From NCBI GenBank assembly GCA_964349835.1, contig CAYGID010000029.1, positions 1 through 25,963 of the forward strand: a DNA stretch of 25,963 nucleotides, written 5' to 3'. The notes beneath the pieces were generated by a model that saw nothing but the letters and a program-made list of their open reading frames with translations, made no database searches and had not been told where the DNA came from. Positions 1 to 8,700 of the stretch are shown here, one piece after another. Each line of letters opens with the position of its first letter. Position 1 is the first letter of the stretch. The position numbers and the translations under genes are program-made. The stretch is from JAQVSH01 sp964349835. Its GTDB lineage: Bacteria; Bacteroidota; Bacteroidia; Bacteroidales; UBA4181.

Positions 1-957
1 GGCCTTTTGCCGAATATACGACTCAAACAGCTGTCCAATCTGCCCATATTCGCCGGGGTATCGTTTTAGTAACCGCACATAGGCAATTTTTTCGGTTTTC
101 AGAATGTCGGAAACCAACTGAAGCGGTCTACTGATCCAGCGTCGGGAGGCTCGGTGAAAAAGCAATGCAATGAGAAAGAAGGAGGTAAAGAGTACGGCCA
201 GCATTAGAATCGTCATCTTTCGGTACATCTGTAATACTTTGTACTCTCTGCTGAAGAGCAGGTGGGCAGAGTGACTTCCCAACGCGTCGGGAAGGGGCAG
301 ATCAACGGAAATCCGGTTCTTTATGGCTGGAATAAGCGTGTCGGGATGGGCCAGAATGGATAACGACGAACTGGTTAGTTGCTCGGCTTCGTCGAGATAG
401 CTGCGACTCCATAAGGTTCCGATTACAAGAATTCCAGCGGGAGCGGTGCGTTGTCGCAAAGGGTCGTTGGTAGGGTGTATGGTGGCTGCACTTACCTCAA
501 GCAGCCCCGCAGAGGTATTGTGGTAAAAGTGAACCATCCGCTTCTTTTGTATGGTATCGAGTATTTCGGCCGAGAGGAGATTTCGATCGTGGAAATCATC
601 CGGGCCGGCCTCAAAGAGGAGGTTGCCCCGGGTATCCAGCACCCCGACGTAATCAAACTGGAATGATTCAAGCAGGGTCAAGATGTTGTTATCGTACCAC
701 GCCGTATCTACAGGTGCACGTGCCACCTGATAAAACTCATCCCAGAAGGTGTAGTCGTGCACCACCCGGTTTTGCATATTGCTTCGCAGATTCAGTAGAG
801 AAGCAGCTTCGATAGCGAGCTGCTCTTCCGATGCCTCCACAAACATCCGCTCCTGCTTCTGGTTAAGAGCAATGAGAAGCAGGAGAATGAGAAAAAACAG
901 CAATCCAACGGCTAATAAAAAGCGGAGGATTCTGTCGTAGATTCCCAGCGTTTTCAT
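1..957 (-). CDS. CHASE4-domain membrane sensor, N-terminal part (runs off window)
   Basis: The reading frame opens with ATG at 957 and stays open to the window edge, giving 319 codons without a stop. Translation gives a first membrane helix at about residues 11-31. An extracytoplasmic domain follows at about 45-240, with the motif HDYTFWDEFYQVA near residues 67-79, which matches the aromatic/acidic signature of CHASE4 sensor domains. A second helix lies at about 247-268, then a HAMP-like linker with RRWISRPLQ near 272-280. The output domain (kinase, GGDEF or other) lies outside the window. The start codon overlaps the TGA of the upstream porin gene (ATGA), so the two are probably translationally coupled. 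The CHASE4 call rests on motif and topology; the ligand is unknown. Confidence 0.8.
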   Translation of the reverse strand, partial: MKTLGIYDRILRFLLAVGLLFFLILLLLIALNQKQERMFVEASEEQLAIEAASLLNLRSNMQNRVVHDYTFWDEFYQVARAPVDTAWYDNNILTLLESFQFDYVGVLDTRGNLLFEAGPDDFHDRNLLSAEILDTIQKKRMVHFYHNTSAGLLEVSAATIHPTNDPLRQRTAPAGILVIGTLWSRSYLDEAEQLTSSSLSILAHPDTLIPAIKNRISVDLPLPDALGSHSAHLLFSREYKVLQMYRKMTILMLAVLFTSFFLIALLFHRASRRWISRPLQLVSDILKTEKIAYVRLLKRYPGEYGQIGQLFESYIRQKA

Positions 958-1664
958 AGACTGATGCCTGCCGTTAGGTAGAGGCTCTTTTTATTGGGAT
1001 TGGCAATAAGACTGATATTCAGCGGTACCTCCCATGAAGGAGTGATTTTCAGGTTTCGGATTACCGAGCAGCCCACGTTTACAAAAGAACCTTGGGTGCC
1101 GTAATAGCTCCCCTTAGGCTGGTAGCCCGCAAAAAATTGCAGATCGGTATCTCCTGTGCTGCAGAGGTATTGAAGCTCCAGATAGATGCTCCTATCGGGG
1201 TCGGCGCCGTAAAAGAGATAGCTTCCCAGTAGATTCAGAGGAAGTGTTTCGCCTCCCGAGAGCAGTACCTGAGCCTCAAGGAGGTGCGAGGTTGAACGCT
1301 CTTTATAGTCGAAGAAATCGGTTTTCAGGGTATCCGAAAAAGTCCAGTAATCCCAGACTTCGAGAGTAACCGGTCCAAAGCTTTTCGAAATAAAGAGGTC
1401 GGTCTCCTGCCACCCGGCTCCGCTGGTTTTGTATGAGCCCCAGGCTCCCACAGTAAAATCTTTCCAGGTGGCCGATAAGGAAGGCTGGAGTGCCGGCGAC
1501 TGTCCATACTCCTGACCTCGCCAAATGTAACGACTCACCAAATCGAGTCCTGCTTCGACCGCAATGGGCGAGGCACTCTTTTTCTGCGCAGAGAGAGGCA
1601 GAGTCTGCAGAAATAAGGCTGCACAGAGTGTAGCAAAAAGAGGAACAAAGAGGTGGCGCATCAT
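954..1664 (-). CDS. TorF-family putative outer-membrane porin
   Basis: This 236-residue protein has a signal peptide (hydrophobic stretch at about 5-22, ending LPLSAQ near 26). The mature part looks like an outer-membrane beta-barrel, with alternating aromatic strands and a C-terminal strand ending in LTAGISL. The segment SRYIWRGQEYGQSPALQPSL near residues 44-63 is typical of the TorF/CHP02001 putative porin family. Substrate specificity in that family is poorly known. The gene overlaps the downstream CHASE4 sensor by 4 bases, so sensor and barrel are probably co-expressed. Two adjacent ATG codons (1664 and 1661) could each be the start, differing by one residue. A TAnnTTTG promoter motif lies about 50 bases upstream. 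Confidence 0.75.
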   Translation of the reverse strand: MMRHLFVPLFATLCAALFLQTLPLSAQKKSASPIAVEAGLDLVSRYIWRGQEYGQSPALQPSLSATWKDFTVGAWGSYKTSGAGWQETDLFISKSFGPVTLEVWDYWTFSDTLKTDFFDYKERSTSHLLEAQVLLSGGETLPLNLLGSYLFYGADPDRSIYLELQYLCSTGDTDLQFFAGYQPKGSYYGTQGSFVNVGCSVIRNLKITPSWEVPLNISLIANPNKKSLYLTAGISL

Positions 1665-1712
1665 ATTATTTCGACGTTAGATTGTGGGAGTTAACCCACG
1701 CAGCATTAGCCA

Positions 1713-1720
1713 CAAAAGTA
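1713..1720 (-). promoter_or_regulatory. Bacteroidota -7 motif for the porin-sensor pair
   Basis: On the minus strand this reads TACTTTTG, an exact match to the Bacteroidota sigma-ABfr consensus TAnnTTTG, 48 bases before the porin ATG. No good TTTG -33 element lies at the usual 19-23 base spacing, so the call rests mainly on the -7 box and its position. An imperfect dyad, GTGGG-N6-CCCAC (1685-1700), lies between this box and the start codon. Confidence 0.45.
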
Positions 1721-1823
1721 CGAAATCCCTCAATATCCTACTCTACGTCTCAGAACGTTTTTTGGGGTTCTGGTGGCAGTATCAGCCCTTCGCCGATGCA
1801 ACGATGAAAATAATGGACAAAAG

Positions 1824-1855
1824 TTTGATAATAGTTGAGCGCTTCTCTATCTTTA
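1824..1855 (+). promoter_or_regulatory. Bacteroidota-type promoter for the hybrid kinase
   Basis: TTTG at 1824-1827 is followed after 20 bases by TATCTTTA at 1848-1855. This fits the Bacteroidota -33 TTTG / -7 TAnnTTTG arrangement with one mismatch in the last base of the -7 box. Transcription would start near 1860 and give a leader of about 80 bases before the ATG at 1940. The 275-base gap 1665-1939 holds this promoter and the divergent porin promoter. I see no convincing gene in that gap. Confidence 0.5.
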
Positions 1856-1939
1856 CTCGACATTAAAATTCTTTTTGCAACGGATTGTTTTTGGGTTTGA
1901 TGCCCGGCTGCATCCCTTGCATGTCGTTATTGTCTGGCT

Positions 1940-3862
1940 ATGAGGGATAAGAGGTACAAGGTGCTGATTGTGGAGGATGATGCGGTAGACGCGGAATTCA
2001 ATATGCTTGAGACAAAAAAGGTTCTCCCGCATTGTGAATTCCGGGTGGTTGCTTCGGAGGGCACCTTTTTGGAGGCTCTTGCAGATTTTCATCCCGATCT
2101 GATATTGTCCGACTACATCATGCCCGGTTTCAGCGGCCTGATGGCTCTGAAGCTTGCGTTGCGTGAGGTTCCGAAAACTCCCTTTATTGTGGTTACCGGA
2201 TCGGTCGATGAGGACACCGCGGTAGATTGTATTTTGGCCGGGGCTTCGAATTATGTGGTGAAGCAGCAGATGAAACGCTTGGGGTCGGCCATCCTTCATG
2301 CACTCGATGAGAAGGAGAGGAGCGATGCGAAGGTCAGGGCCGATAGGGCTCTGAAGCACAGCGAGGAGCGTTTTCGTTCCCTTTTCCAAAACAATCTGTT
2401 GGTGATGGCGCTGATTAACCCCGAAGATGGCAGCCTGGTCGATGTAAACCCCTCGGCCGAACAGTTCTTTGGGATGAGTAGGGAGGAGTTGCTTTCGGCT
2501 TCGTTGCTCGATATGATTGTAACCGACGCAGAGACGCTCGCGAAGATTAAAGAGGAGATGTTGGCAGGTCGGCGGTTTTTTGAATTTACCCTTCGTACAC
2601 CCAAAGGCGAATTGCGCGAAATTGAGGTCTACTGTAGTCGGATATTGGTTGAGGAGCGGACGCTGTTGTACGCTGTAGCTAACGACATCTCGGAGCGAAA
2701 GGCCATGTTGCAGGAGTTAATTGCTGCAAAAGAGAGGGCCGAAGAGAGTGATAAATTGAAAACCGCTTTTTTGCAAAATCTGTCGCACGAGATTCGCACG
2801 CCCATGAACGGCATACTCGGATTTACCCGCTTGCTGCAATTTGAGGGCGTCTCCGACGAGGCCCGCAATAGTTATTTTCCCATGATTGAACAGTCGGGCG
2901 AACGGTTGGTGAATATTATTAACGACCTGGTAGATGTGGCAAAGATTGAGACCGGGCAGATCAGGGTAACTTTTGGATGGTTCCGGATCGAGGAGGAGAT
3001 AGACCGCTTGTTTTCGCATTTCGAACCGCTTGCCCGTGCCAAGGGACTTGCCTTCACCTTGCGCAGGCCTGCTGAGATGGCCGGTCAGTTGCTCTGTGCC
3101 GACCGGGAGAGAGTGTCTCAGATTCTTTCGAATCTCCTGAAAAATGCGGTAAAGTTTACCGCTTCCGGCTCCATCTCGTTTGGCTACCGTTTTCAGGAAG
3201 GCGAAGTCCGTTTTTTTGTTTCGGATACGGGAGTCGGGATAGATCCGGTTTACGGGGCCATCATCTTCGACCGTTTCAGGCAGGTAGAATCGCTTAACAA
3301 AGGATTCGAAGGTTCTGGTTTGGGGCTTGCCATTTCGAAGGCGTATGCCGAAAAGATGGGCGGCTCTATCAGTTATGAATCTCAGCCCGGACAAGGTTCT
3401 ACCTTTTACCTTACCCTTCCGCTCTCGTCTGCTTTGATAGAGGGGCAAGGACTTTCCGACAAATCCCTGCCAATAGCCGAAACTCCGCCACCCGACCCCA
3501 CGGTGCTGGTTGTGGAGGACGACGAAACTTCGGGGCTTCTCCTAAATCACATGTTGTCGAGAGAACGTGTCAAGGTGTTGTTGGCAGCGAGTGGCGAAAA
3601 GGCTATCGCCTGGGTTGTTGCCAACCCCGAGATCTGTTTGGTGCTGATGGATATCAAGATGCCCGTGATGGATGGTTACGAGGCTACCAAACGCATAAAG
3701 GTTCTCCGTCCGGAGTTGCCTGTGATAGCCCAAACCGCCTATGCCAACGCCTTTGATCGGGAGCGCATCCTGGCAAGCGGTTTCGACGATTTTATCTCGA
3801 AACCCATCATCAAAAAGGAGTTGCTCTCCAAAATGGAGCGGTTCCTCCAAAGAGACAAATAG
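1940..3862 (+). CDS. Hybrid histidine kinase, REC-PAS-HisKA-HATPase-REC
   Basis: This 640-residue protein has no membrane segment, so it is a cytoplasmic signalling protein. An N-terminal receiver domain (about 5-125) carries phospho-acceptor Asp58 in LILSDYIMPG. A PAS domain follows at about 142-260. The HisKA domain carries His283 in NLSHEIRTPMNG. The ATPase domain (about 380-495) has an N box (QILSNLLKNAVKF), a G1 box (DTGVGID) and a G2 box (GSGLGLAIS). A C-terminal receiver (about 520-640) carries Asp571 in LMDIKMPVMDG and a conserved Lys in FISKP. Such two-receiver kinases usually work as phosphorelay components that receive a phosphate or signal from another protein. No DNA-binding output is encoded next to it. 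It is divergent from the porin-sensor pair, so a link to the CHASE4 sensor is possible but unproven. Confidence 0.93.
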   Translation: MRDKRYKVLIVEDDAVDAEFNMLETKKVLPHCEFRVVASEGTFLEALADFHPDLILSDYIMPGFSGLMALKLALREVPKTPFIVVTGSVDEDTAVDCILAGASNYVVKQQMKRLGSAILHALDEKERSDAKVRADRALKHSEERFRSLFQNNLLVMALINPEDGSLVDVNPSAEQFFGMSREELLSASLLDMIVTDAETLAKIKEEMLAGRRFFEFTLRTPKGELREIEVYCSRILVEERTLLYAVANDISERKAMLQELIAAKERAEESDKLKTAFLQNLSHEIRTPMNGILGFTRLLQFEGVSDEARNSYFPMIEQSGERLVNIINDLVDVAKIETGQIRVTFGWFRIEEEIDRLFSHFEPLARAKGLAFTLRRPAEMAGQLLCADRERVSQILSNLLKNAVKFTASGSISFGYRFQEGEVRFFVSDTGVGIDPVYGAIIFDRFRQVESLNKGFEGSGLGLAISKAYAEKMGGSISYESQPGQGSTFYLTLPLSSALIEGQGLSDKSLPIAETPPPDPTVLVVEDDETSGLLLNHMLSRERVKVLLAASGEKAIAWVVANPEICLVLMDIKMPVMDGYEATKRIKVLRPELPVIAQTAYANAFDRERILASGFDDFISKPIIKKELLSKMERFLQRDK

Positions 3863-3908
3863 CACTTTTCGTTGCTCGGGTGCGAATACATGGGTTACCT
3901 AAATAGCC

Positions 3909-3916
3909 TATATTTG
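3909..3916 (+). promoter_or_regulatory. -7 promoter motif before the cupin gene
   Basis: TATATTTG matches the Bacteroidota -7 consensus TAnnTTTG exactly. It lies 36 bases before the cupin ATG, within the 89-base gap after the hybrid kinase. No TTTG is seen at the expected -33 spacing. The cupin therefore probably has its own transcript, with possible read-through from the kinase gene. Confidence 0.45.
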
Positions 3917-3951
3917 CCGGTAGACACTTTGAACCTTAAATTCTGTAGCTC

Positions 3952-4284
3952 ATGGCAACAAACGAAGTCGACAAAGGAGTAGTATTTAGCTATGATGAGA
4001 TGATTGGCTATGCCGAAAAGGCCGTGGTCAGCAAGCATATTGTGAAGAAAGAAACCGGAAATATTTCGCTATTTGCCTTCGATAAAGATGAGGGGCTGAG
4101 CGAACATACTGCTCCTTTCGATGCCGTGGTTTCGGTGGTCGACGGAAAGGCTGAGGTTTTGATAGATGGCGTTAAGCATATGGTTTCGGCCGGTGAAACG
4201 ATCGTGATGCCGGCCGGTATTCCTCACTCGTTGCATGCCGTTGAACGGTTCAAGATGGTTCTCACAATGATCAGGAGTAAGTAG
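3952..4284 (+). CDS. Small single-domain cupin protein
   Basis: This 110-residue protein lacks a signal peptide and is predicted to be a cytoplasmic conserved-barrel (cupin_2) protein. The second cupin motif is clear: G81-ETIVM-P87-AG-IPH92-SLH95. The first motif is weaker: GLSEHTAPFDAVVSVVDG has a single His52 where two are usual, so metal binding is uncertain. Small cupins of this kind are common in anaerobic Bacteroidota with no assigned reaction; many bind small ligands or act as isomerases or dioxygenases. It follows the hybrid kinase on the same strand and converges with the serine hydrolase gene. The cupin fold is secure. A specific function cannot be given. Confidence 0.85.
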   Translation: MATNEVDKGVVFSYDEMIGYAEKAVVSKHIVKKETGNISLFAFDKDEGLSEHTAPFDAVVSVVDGKAEVLIDGVKHMVSAGETIVMPAGIPHSLHAVERFKMVLTMIRSK

Positions 4285-4299
4285 CTGCAGATTAAACGA

Positions 4300-4320
4300 G
4301 CCGGTTAGCGCCTAACGGGC
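4300..4320. terminator. Stem-loop between convergent genes (possible bidirectional terminator)
   Basis: GCCGGTTAG (4300-4308), loop CGC, and CTAACGGGC (4312-4320) form a 9-base stem with one mismatch. It sits at the 3' ends of the convergent cupin and hydrolase genes and covers the hydrolase stop codon. Neither side has a strong T-run: the minus-strand side reads CTCGTTTAATC, and the plus-strand side has none. The hairpin is visible; its role as a terminator is inferred from position. Confidence 0.4.
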
Positions 4321-5634
4321 AACAGCAATCTGGGCCTCGCGGAAAAGATCTCTATCGGGCCAGGAAGTTACACTTTGCAGCCCTCTTTGTACAGTTGCGT
4401 CGATGCGCGAAGTAAAACTGGCTCCCCGCCACGACCCTGTATTGGTCACAAAGGCCCAGGTGTACCCGTTGGGTTGACGCTTAATGATGGCACTGGTTCC
4501 CGAAAGGGTACCGGTTCGTTTCCATTGGCCATTGCTGAGGGTCTGCATCCAGCCAATGGGGAGTGCATCATCTCTCTCCTCGGTCATCATCCTGATCGAT
4601 TCGGGTTTCAGGATGTCGGGAATCGAGGGATCTCCGTCGATGGCCGACACAAAGAGCAAAAGTTCGGTGGGCGAAGCCACCCAGGCGCCCGCCCCGTACA
4701 ATCCGTGCACATCGGAGCCCCCATTGCATTTCTCCACCAGTTGGCCGCTGCCATCTACCGCCGGAACCTTTTCGGACTGTGCGGTTTCGTAGTAGGCTAC
4801 CTCGTTGGCAAAACGCTCCACTTCCCGATTATTCCCAAGATGCATGTCGTAACATCCGGCCGGAGCAAGTATATCCTCGCGTATGTATGATTCGTACGCT
4901 TTTCCGCTCACTTTTTCAATAATCAGCGATAGGAGTGCATATCCAAAATTCGAATAGGAGGTTCTCTGGCCGGGGGTATATCCCAGCGAGTTTGTTAACT
5001 CGTATGCCACCACCGTTTCAAGAGTGAGGGGAAGGGGCGCATTCATTTTCCGGGCTATCTCGAGCGTTGCAAACATCGGGTCGCCCCGGCGCAGCGAAAA
5101 CCCTCCCCGGTGGCGAAGCAGATGTTCGACAGTAACCGATAGATATCTTTTGTCTTTAAATTGGCAAAAGAGAGAGTCGCTCAGGATTCCCTCGGGTCCG
5201 AACACCTTCTGGCTGAGTTGCAGTTTCCCCTCTTCGTGCAGTTTCATGATGCCGGTTGCCGTAATCAGTTTCGAAACGGAGGCAATTCTGAAAATATGCT
5301 GTACATCCGTAGGAATAGTGTCTTCTTTGTTGGCGTACCCAAATCCTTTGCTGTACACCAACTTTCCATCCTTCATGATGGCCAGCGAGGCGCCCCTGAT
5401 TTCGTTCTGACGCAAGAAGCTCTCAAGGGTTTTCTCCATTCTGCGGGTCTCCTCAAGATCCGACAGCTGGTTGGTGAGAATATGGTTGATGGGTGTAGGA
5501 GGTGCAACCTCTGCGGCAATCGGTTCGGCCTCTCTTGCGTTTGCAGAGATACGAATGCCCAACACAGTGAGGCCTGTAAGAAGAAAAAGCGCCCAAATCA
5601 AAAATAATCGCGAAGCGCCGGGTCGGAGACTCAT
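4312..5634 (-). CDS. Serine hydrolase of the class C beta-lactamase / DD-peptidase fold
   Basis: This 440-residue protein has an N-terminal hydrophobic segment (about 9-28) followed by ISANA, so it is exported or anchored on the periplasmic side. The active-site motifs of the beta-lactamase-fold family are visible: SxxK as S119-V-S-K122, YxN as Y227-S-N229 (in TSYSNFGYALL), and a C-terminal box RTGTLSGTSA in place of KTG/HxG. Family members include class C beta-lactamases, DD-peptidases and various esterases. The sequence does not show which one this is. It is transcribed alone from its own promoter and is separated from the large operon by 123 bases. Antibiotic resistance should not be inferred from the fold. 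Confidence 0.88.
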   Translation of the reverse strand: MSLRPGASRLFLIWALFLLTGLTVLGIRISANAREAEPIAAEVAPPTPINHILTNQLSDLEETRRMEKTLESFLRQNEIRGASLAIMKDGKLVYSKGFGYANKEDTIPTDVQHIFRIASVSKLITATGIMKLHEEGKLQLSQKVFGPEGILSDSLFCQFKDKRYLSVTVEHLLRHRGGFSLRRGDPMFATLEIARKMNAPLPLTLETVVAYELTNSLGYTPGQRTSYSNFGYALLSLIIEKVSGKAYESYIREDILAPAGCYDMHLGNNREVERFANEVAYYETAQSEKVPAVDGSGQLVEKCNGGSDVHGLYGAGAWVASPTELLLFVSAIDGDPSIPDILKPESIRMMTEERDDALPIGWMQTLSNGQWKRTGTLSGTSAIIKRQPNGYTWAFVTNTGSWRGASFTSRIDATVQRGLQSVTSWPDRDLFREAQIAVAR

Positions 5635-5672
5635 GTACCTTTCTTTATGGGTTCGAAAACGGACTTATTCTA

Positions 5673-5702
5673 CAAATATAAAATTATTGGCCGAATAGCA
5701 AC
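5673..5702 (-). promoter_or_regulatory. Bacteroidota-type promoter for the serine hydrolase
   Basis: On the minus strand TATATTTG (5673-5680) matches TAnnTTTG exactly. It is preceded after 18 bases by GTTG (5699-5702), a near match to the -33 TTTG. The leader to the ATG at 5634 would be about 32-35 bases. The 123-base gap 5635-5757 otherwise holds the 3' end of the large operon transcript. No strong terminator hairpin with a T-run was recognised there. Confidence 0.55.
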
Positions 5703-5757
5703 GCCCTTAGAAGGGTTCAATCAACGGTTCGCGGTGCTTTTTACGATTTTTTAGCAA

Positions 5758-8700
5758 TTATAGGCCGGTTTCTATCTTCACCTCGTTGATTGCTCTGTCG
5801 ACTACCCTTTTTGTAAAACGGATGCCCAACAGGAGGAGGATGAGTACAAGGGCACCCATCATTGCCCATACAGCGCCCGTGGCGTTTGCCGCCGTGGGAA
5901 TTACAGCCAGGAGCGATGAGACGGTGCCCATACCCACGGCGTAAAGGGGTACCAGAAGATTTTCGGTGCGGTAGAGCCGCTTAATTTCTATTTTGGAATA
6001 GCCCAGAGCCAGCAGCGTGGCCAGTTCACTTCGGCGACCGGTCATGTTTCGTTGTACAATCAGAGCCATTCCCAAGATACCCAGAATCAGCCCCAGACCT
6101 CCCAGCAGCAAGAAGATGGTGAGATAGGTATCGGTAACGCTGTTAAACATTTTTAGCCGATCGGAGGTAAACTCTACGCGGACACCCCAATTGGAGAGAG
6201 CCTGCTGCAGCAGATCCCGAAGCGCTTCGCTCTCCCCATCGGGCGATTGCACCAACTGGATTCGGCTTCCCGTTTCGGAGGGCCAGAGTTGCGAGAAGAG
6301 ATTGGCATCCATCAGGAGATTACCTTGAAACATAGAGTTGGTTAGAGCACCGGCAATGAGCAGTACCACCTCCCGGCCCTTCTCATCGCGATAGTGCAGG
6401 GTGTCGCCCGGTGCTTTAAATAAACCCCACTGCAGAACGGTCTGATCGGCGACCACAGGGTAGGCTCCGTTGTGGCGAACCTGCATATAGTTCCATACCG
6501 AGTCGGTAGAAAGCCCATCGATTGCCTCGCTGAACCCAAAGGCCGAACGTTCCATATCGTTGATGGGTACTCCCAAAACGGTGGGTTGCAGCGCTCGATT
6601 CAGATTCAGGCAGCTGGCATCATCGCCTGCATGCCGGAATAGGGCTGTGAAGTGTACGCTGGGCGAAAGAGAGGCCAGGCCGAGTCCTGCCCTTACCGAT
6701 GTGTCGTTTACATCGTGCTGAAAAGCCACGGTGGTTTCGGCCCAGAGGGCATATCCGCCTGTTCCGGCCATTCGCTTCTGTTCGTTGGTGAAGCCCTGCC
6801 GATTCAGTCCGGTAGAGAAGAGGATAAACATGCCCGAGGTGAGTACCCAGATAGACAGCCGGTTGGTTTTGCGATGATGCCACAGGTTTTTTGCCACCAA
6901 CCCCCATCTGTTTAGAGGAGAGGGCCGGTGTGCCTTGTCGAACACCACAAGGTGGAAAAGAGCCGTTGCAAAGATCAGACAGAGCAGGCCGGTTAGCATA
7001 AAGAGCGCGGGCGATGAGGGAAAGAAAAATGAGGCTGCGGCAGCACCAGCAAAGAGGAGTCCCGAGGCTGCGGGAATCTGCCAGGGTCGTTTTGCCGCAA
7101 TCTTGAGACTCTTCGCGCTCTTTTTGCTCATCTTTTTTCGCAAGACATACCATGCCGAAAGCCACGATACGCCCAGAGTGGCAACAAATCCCGCGGCCAG
7201 TGAACCGGGCGGAATCCGAACCAGAAAATCTTCGGTATGTACGGCATGATTCCACACACCTTCGAGCGCGAAGAGTACCAGCCGGTTATAGAGCAATCCG
7301 GGAAGCAGTCCGGCTGCCACCGCTATGACGATAACCCAAAAGGTTTCGGCCAGTAATCGCTTTTCAATCTGTTTCGGGGTGAATCCCAGGGCGGCCAGCA
7401 AGGCCCATTCCTGGCGCCGGTCATCGACCATCTGAACCAAGGGAAGGGCCGCAAGCACCAGAGCGGCAATAATTACGAAGAAGGCCAGCGCGATGAAGAG
7501 CCCTTTAAAGTCGACCCCTTCAAGGGCCGACAAGGTGCCTGCGCCAGCAGGATCGTTCACCACCTGAATCCCGAAATCGGAGGGCGAGAGGAGCCGGTTT
7601 ACAGTTTGAGCCGTTTCGGCTTCAGAGTGGGCTACCCTGATAGAGGTGGCATTCCCAAACGGGTTCGACCAGGCAGCTGCCCCGGTTTGATAGGCTATCA
7701 GGGCTTTTGGAGTAGTTTTGTAGAGGTCCCAGTACTCCTCATCGATAGTGCCCACCCGCTCCATTTGGATGGGGAGGTCGCTATCCCAGTCGGTGCAGTT
7801 GTCCACATCGGACAGCCCTGGAAACTCAGCACTTAGATGGCCGTCGTTAACCCAGTCGCTGATGGGACAGATTTGCTTAACCACAAATGCTGATGTCTCT
7901 TCGGTTAGCGATTTCAGCCGTCCGGCAACGAAATAGGCCAAGCGAACCGTGTCGCCCACTTTGGCGCCAATTCGTTTGGCGGCCACATCAGAGAGCAGAA
8001 TCTCGTTGCTTTTCAGGGCAGTTTCTTCGTATTGATCTATGGCGGTGACAAAGGAATATGGGATACTCTGCCCTGTACGGGGATTGGCTATATCGTTTAC
8101 AAAATAGGAGAAGAGCCGGTTCGCCCGGTCGAGTCGGGCAGTGAGCGTATCGGTGACGTGCGAGGGGAGGAAGAGTTGGTCGCTTGTAATTTCGCGCCAG
8201 TTGCCCCTATCCGATACATGGAGCCCCGATTGCGACGGGCTCCATCCCGTGAGTGAGTCGCCCGCAAAGGAGGCTGCATTCAACAGCAGGTTACTCCGGC
8301 CTTCGGCCTTGAGGGCCTCGCCCATCTCGGGCTTATGAAGAAAGAGGTTAAACGGACGAACCTGTTCGTTGCGCAGGCTGAGGTCGGCCCCTTGTGTAGT
8401 TTGGGCAATGGCCTTCACCGTGAGCCGGAGACTGGTGGTATATTGGCGGGTTACAAAGAGCGATCCCGAAGGGATGAGCCCGCTGGCGGGGAGCCGGACT
8501 ACCAGATCGTCGCCCGGTTTGACTTTTAATTCGTCGGCAATTCTTTGGTTAAGAATCACTTCGGAGGTTTGAGGAATATAGGGTGTGGTTTGGGTTATCG
8601 GCACAAAGGTGCTATCTATGCCCCACACATCAACCGGAATCAGGGCTCCTCCCGAAGAGCTCTGCACAAAGCCGTTGCTGTAGAGCACGCCGGCAACCTC

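Noticed and set aside
1684..1866. A 60-codon plus-strand frame in the divergent intergenic region
   Set aside because: It overlaps both predicted promoters and has no recognisable domain or ribosome-binding site.
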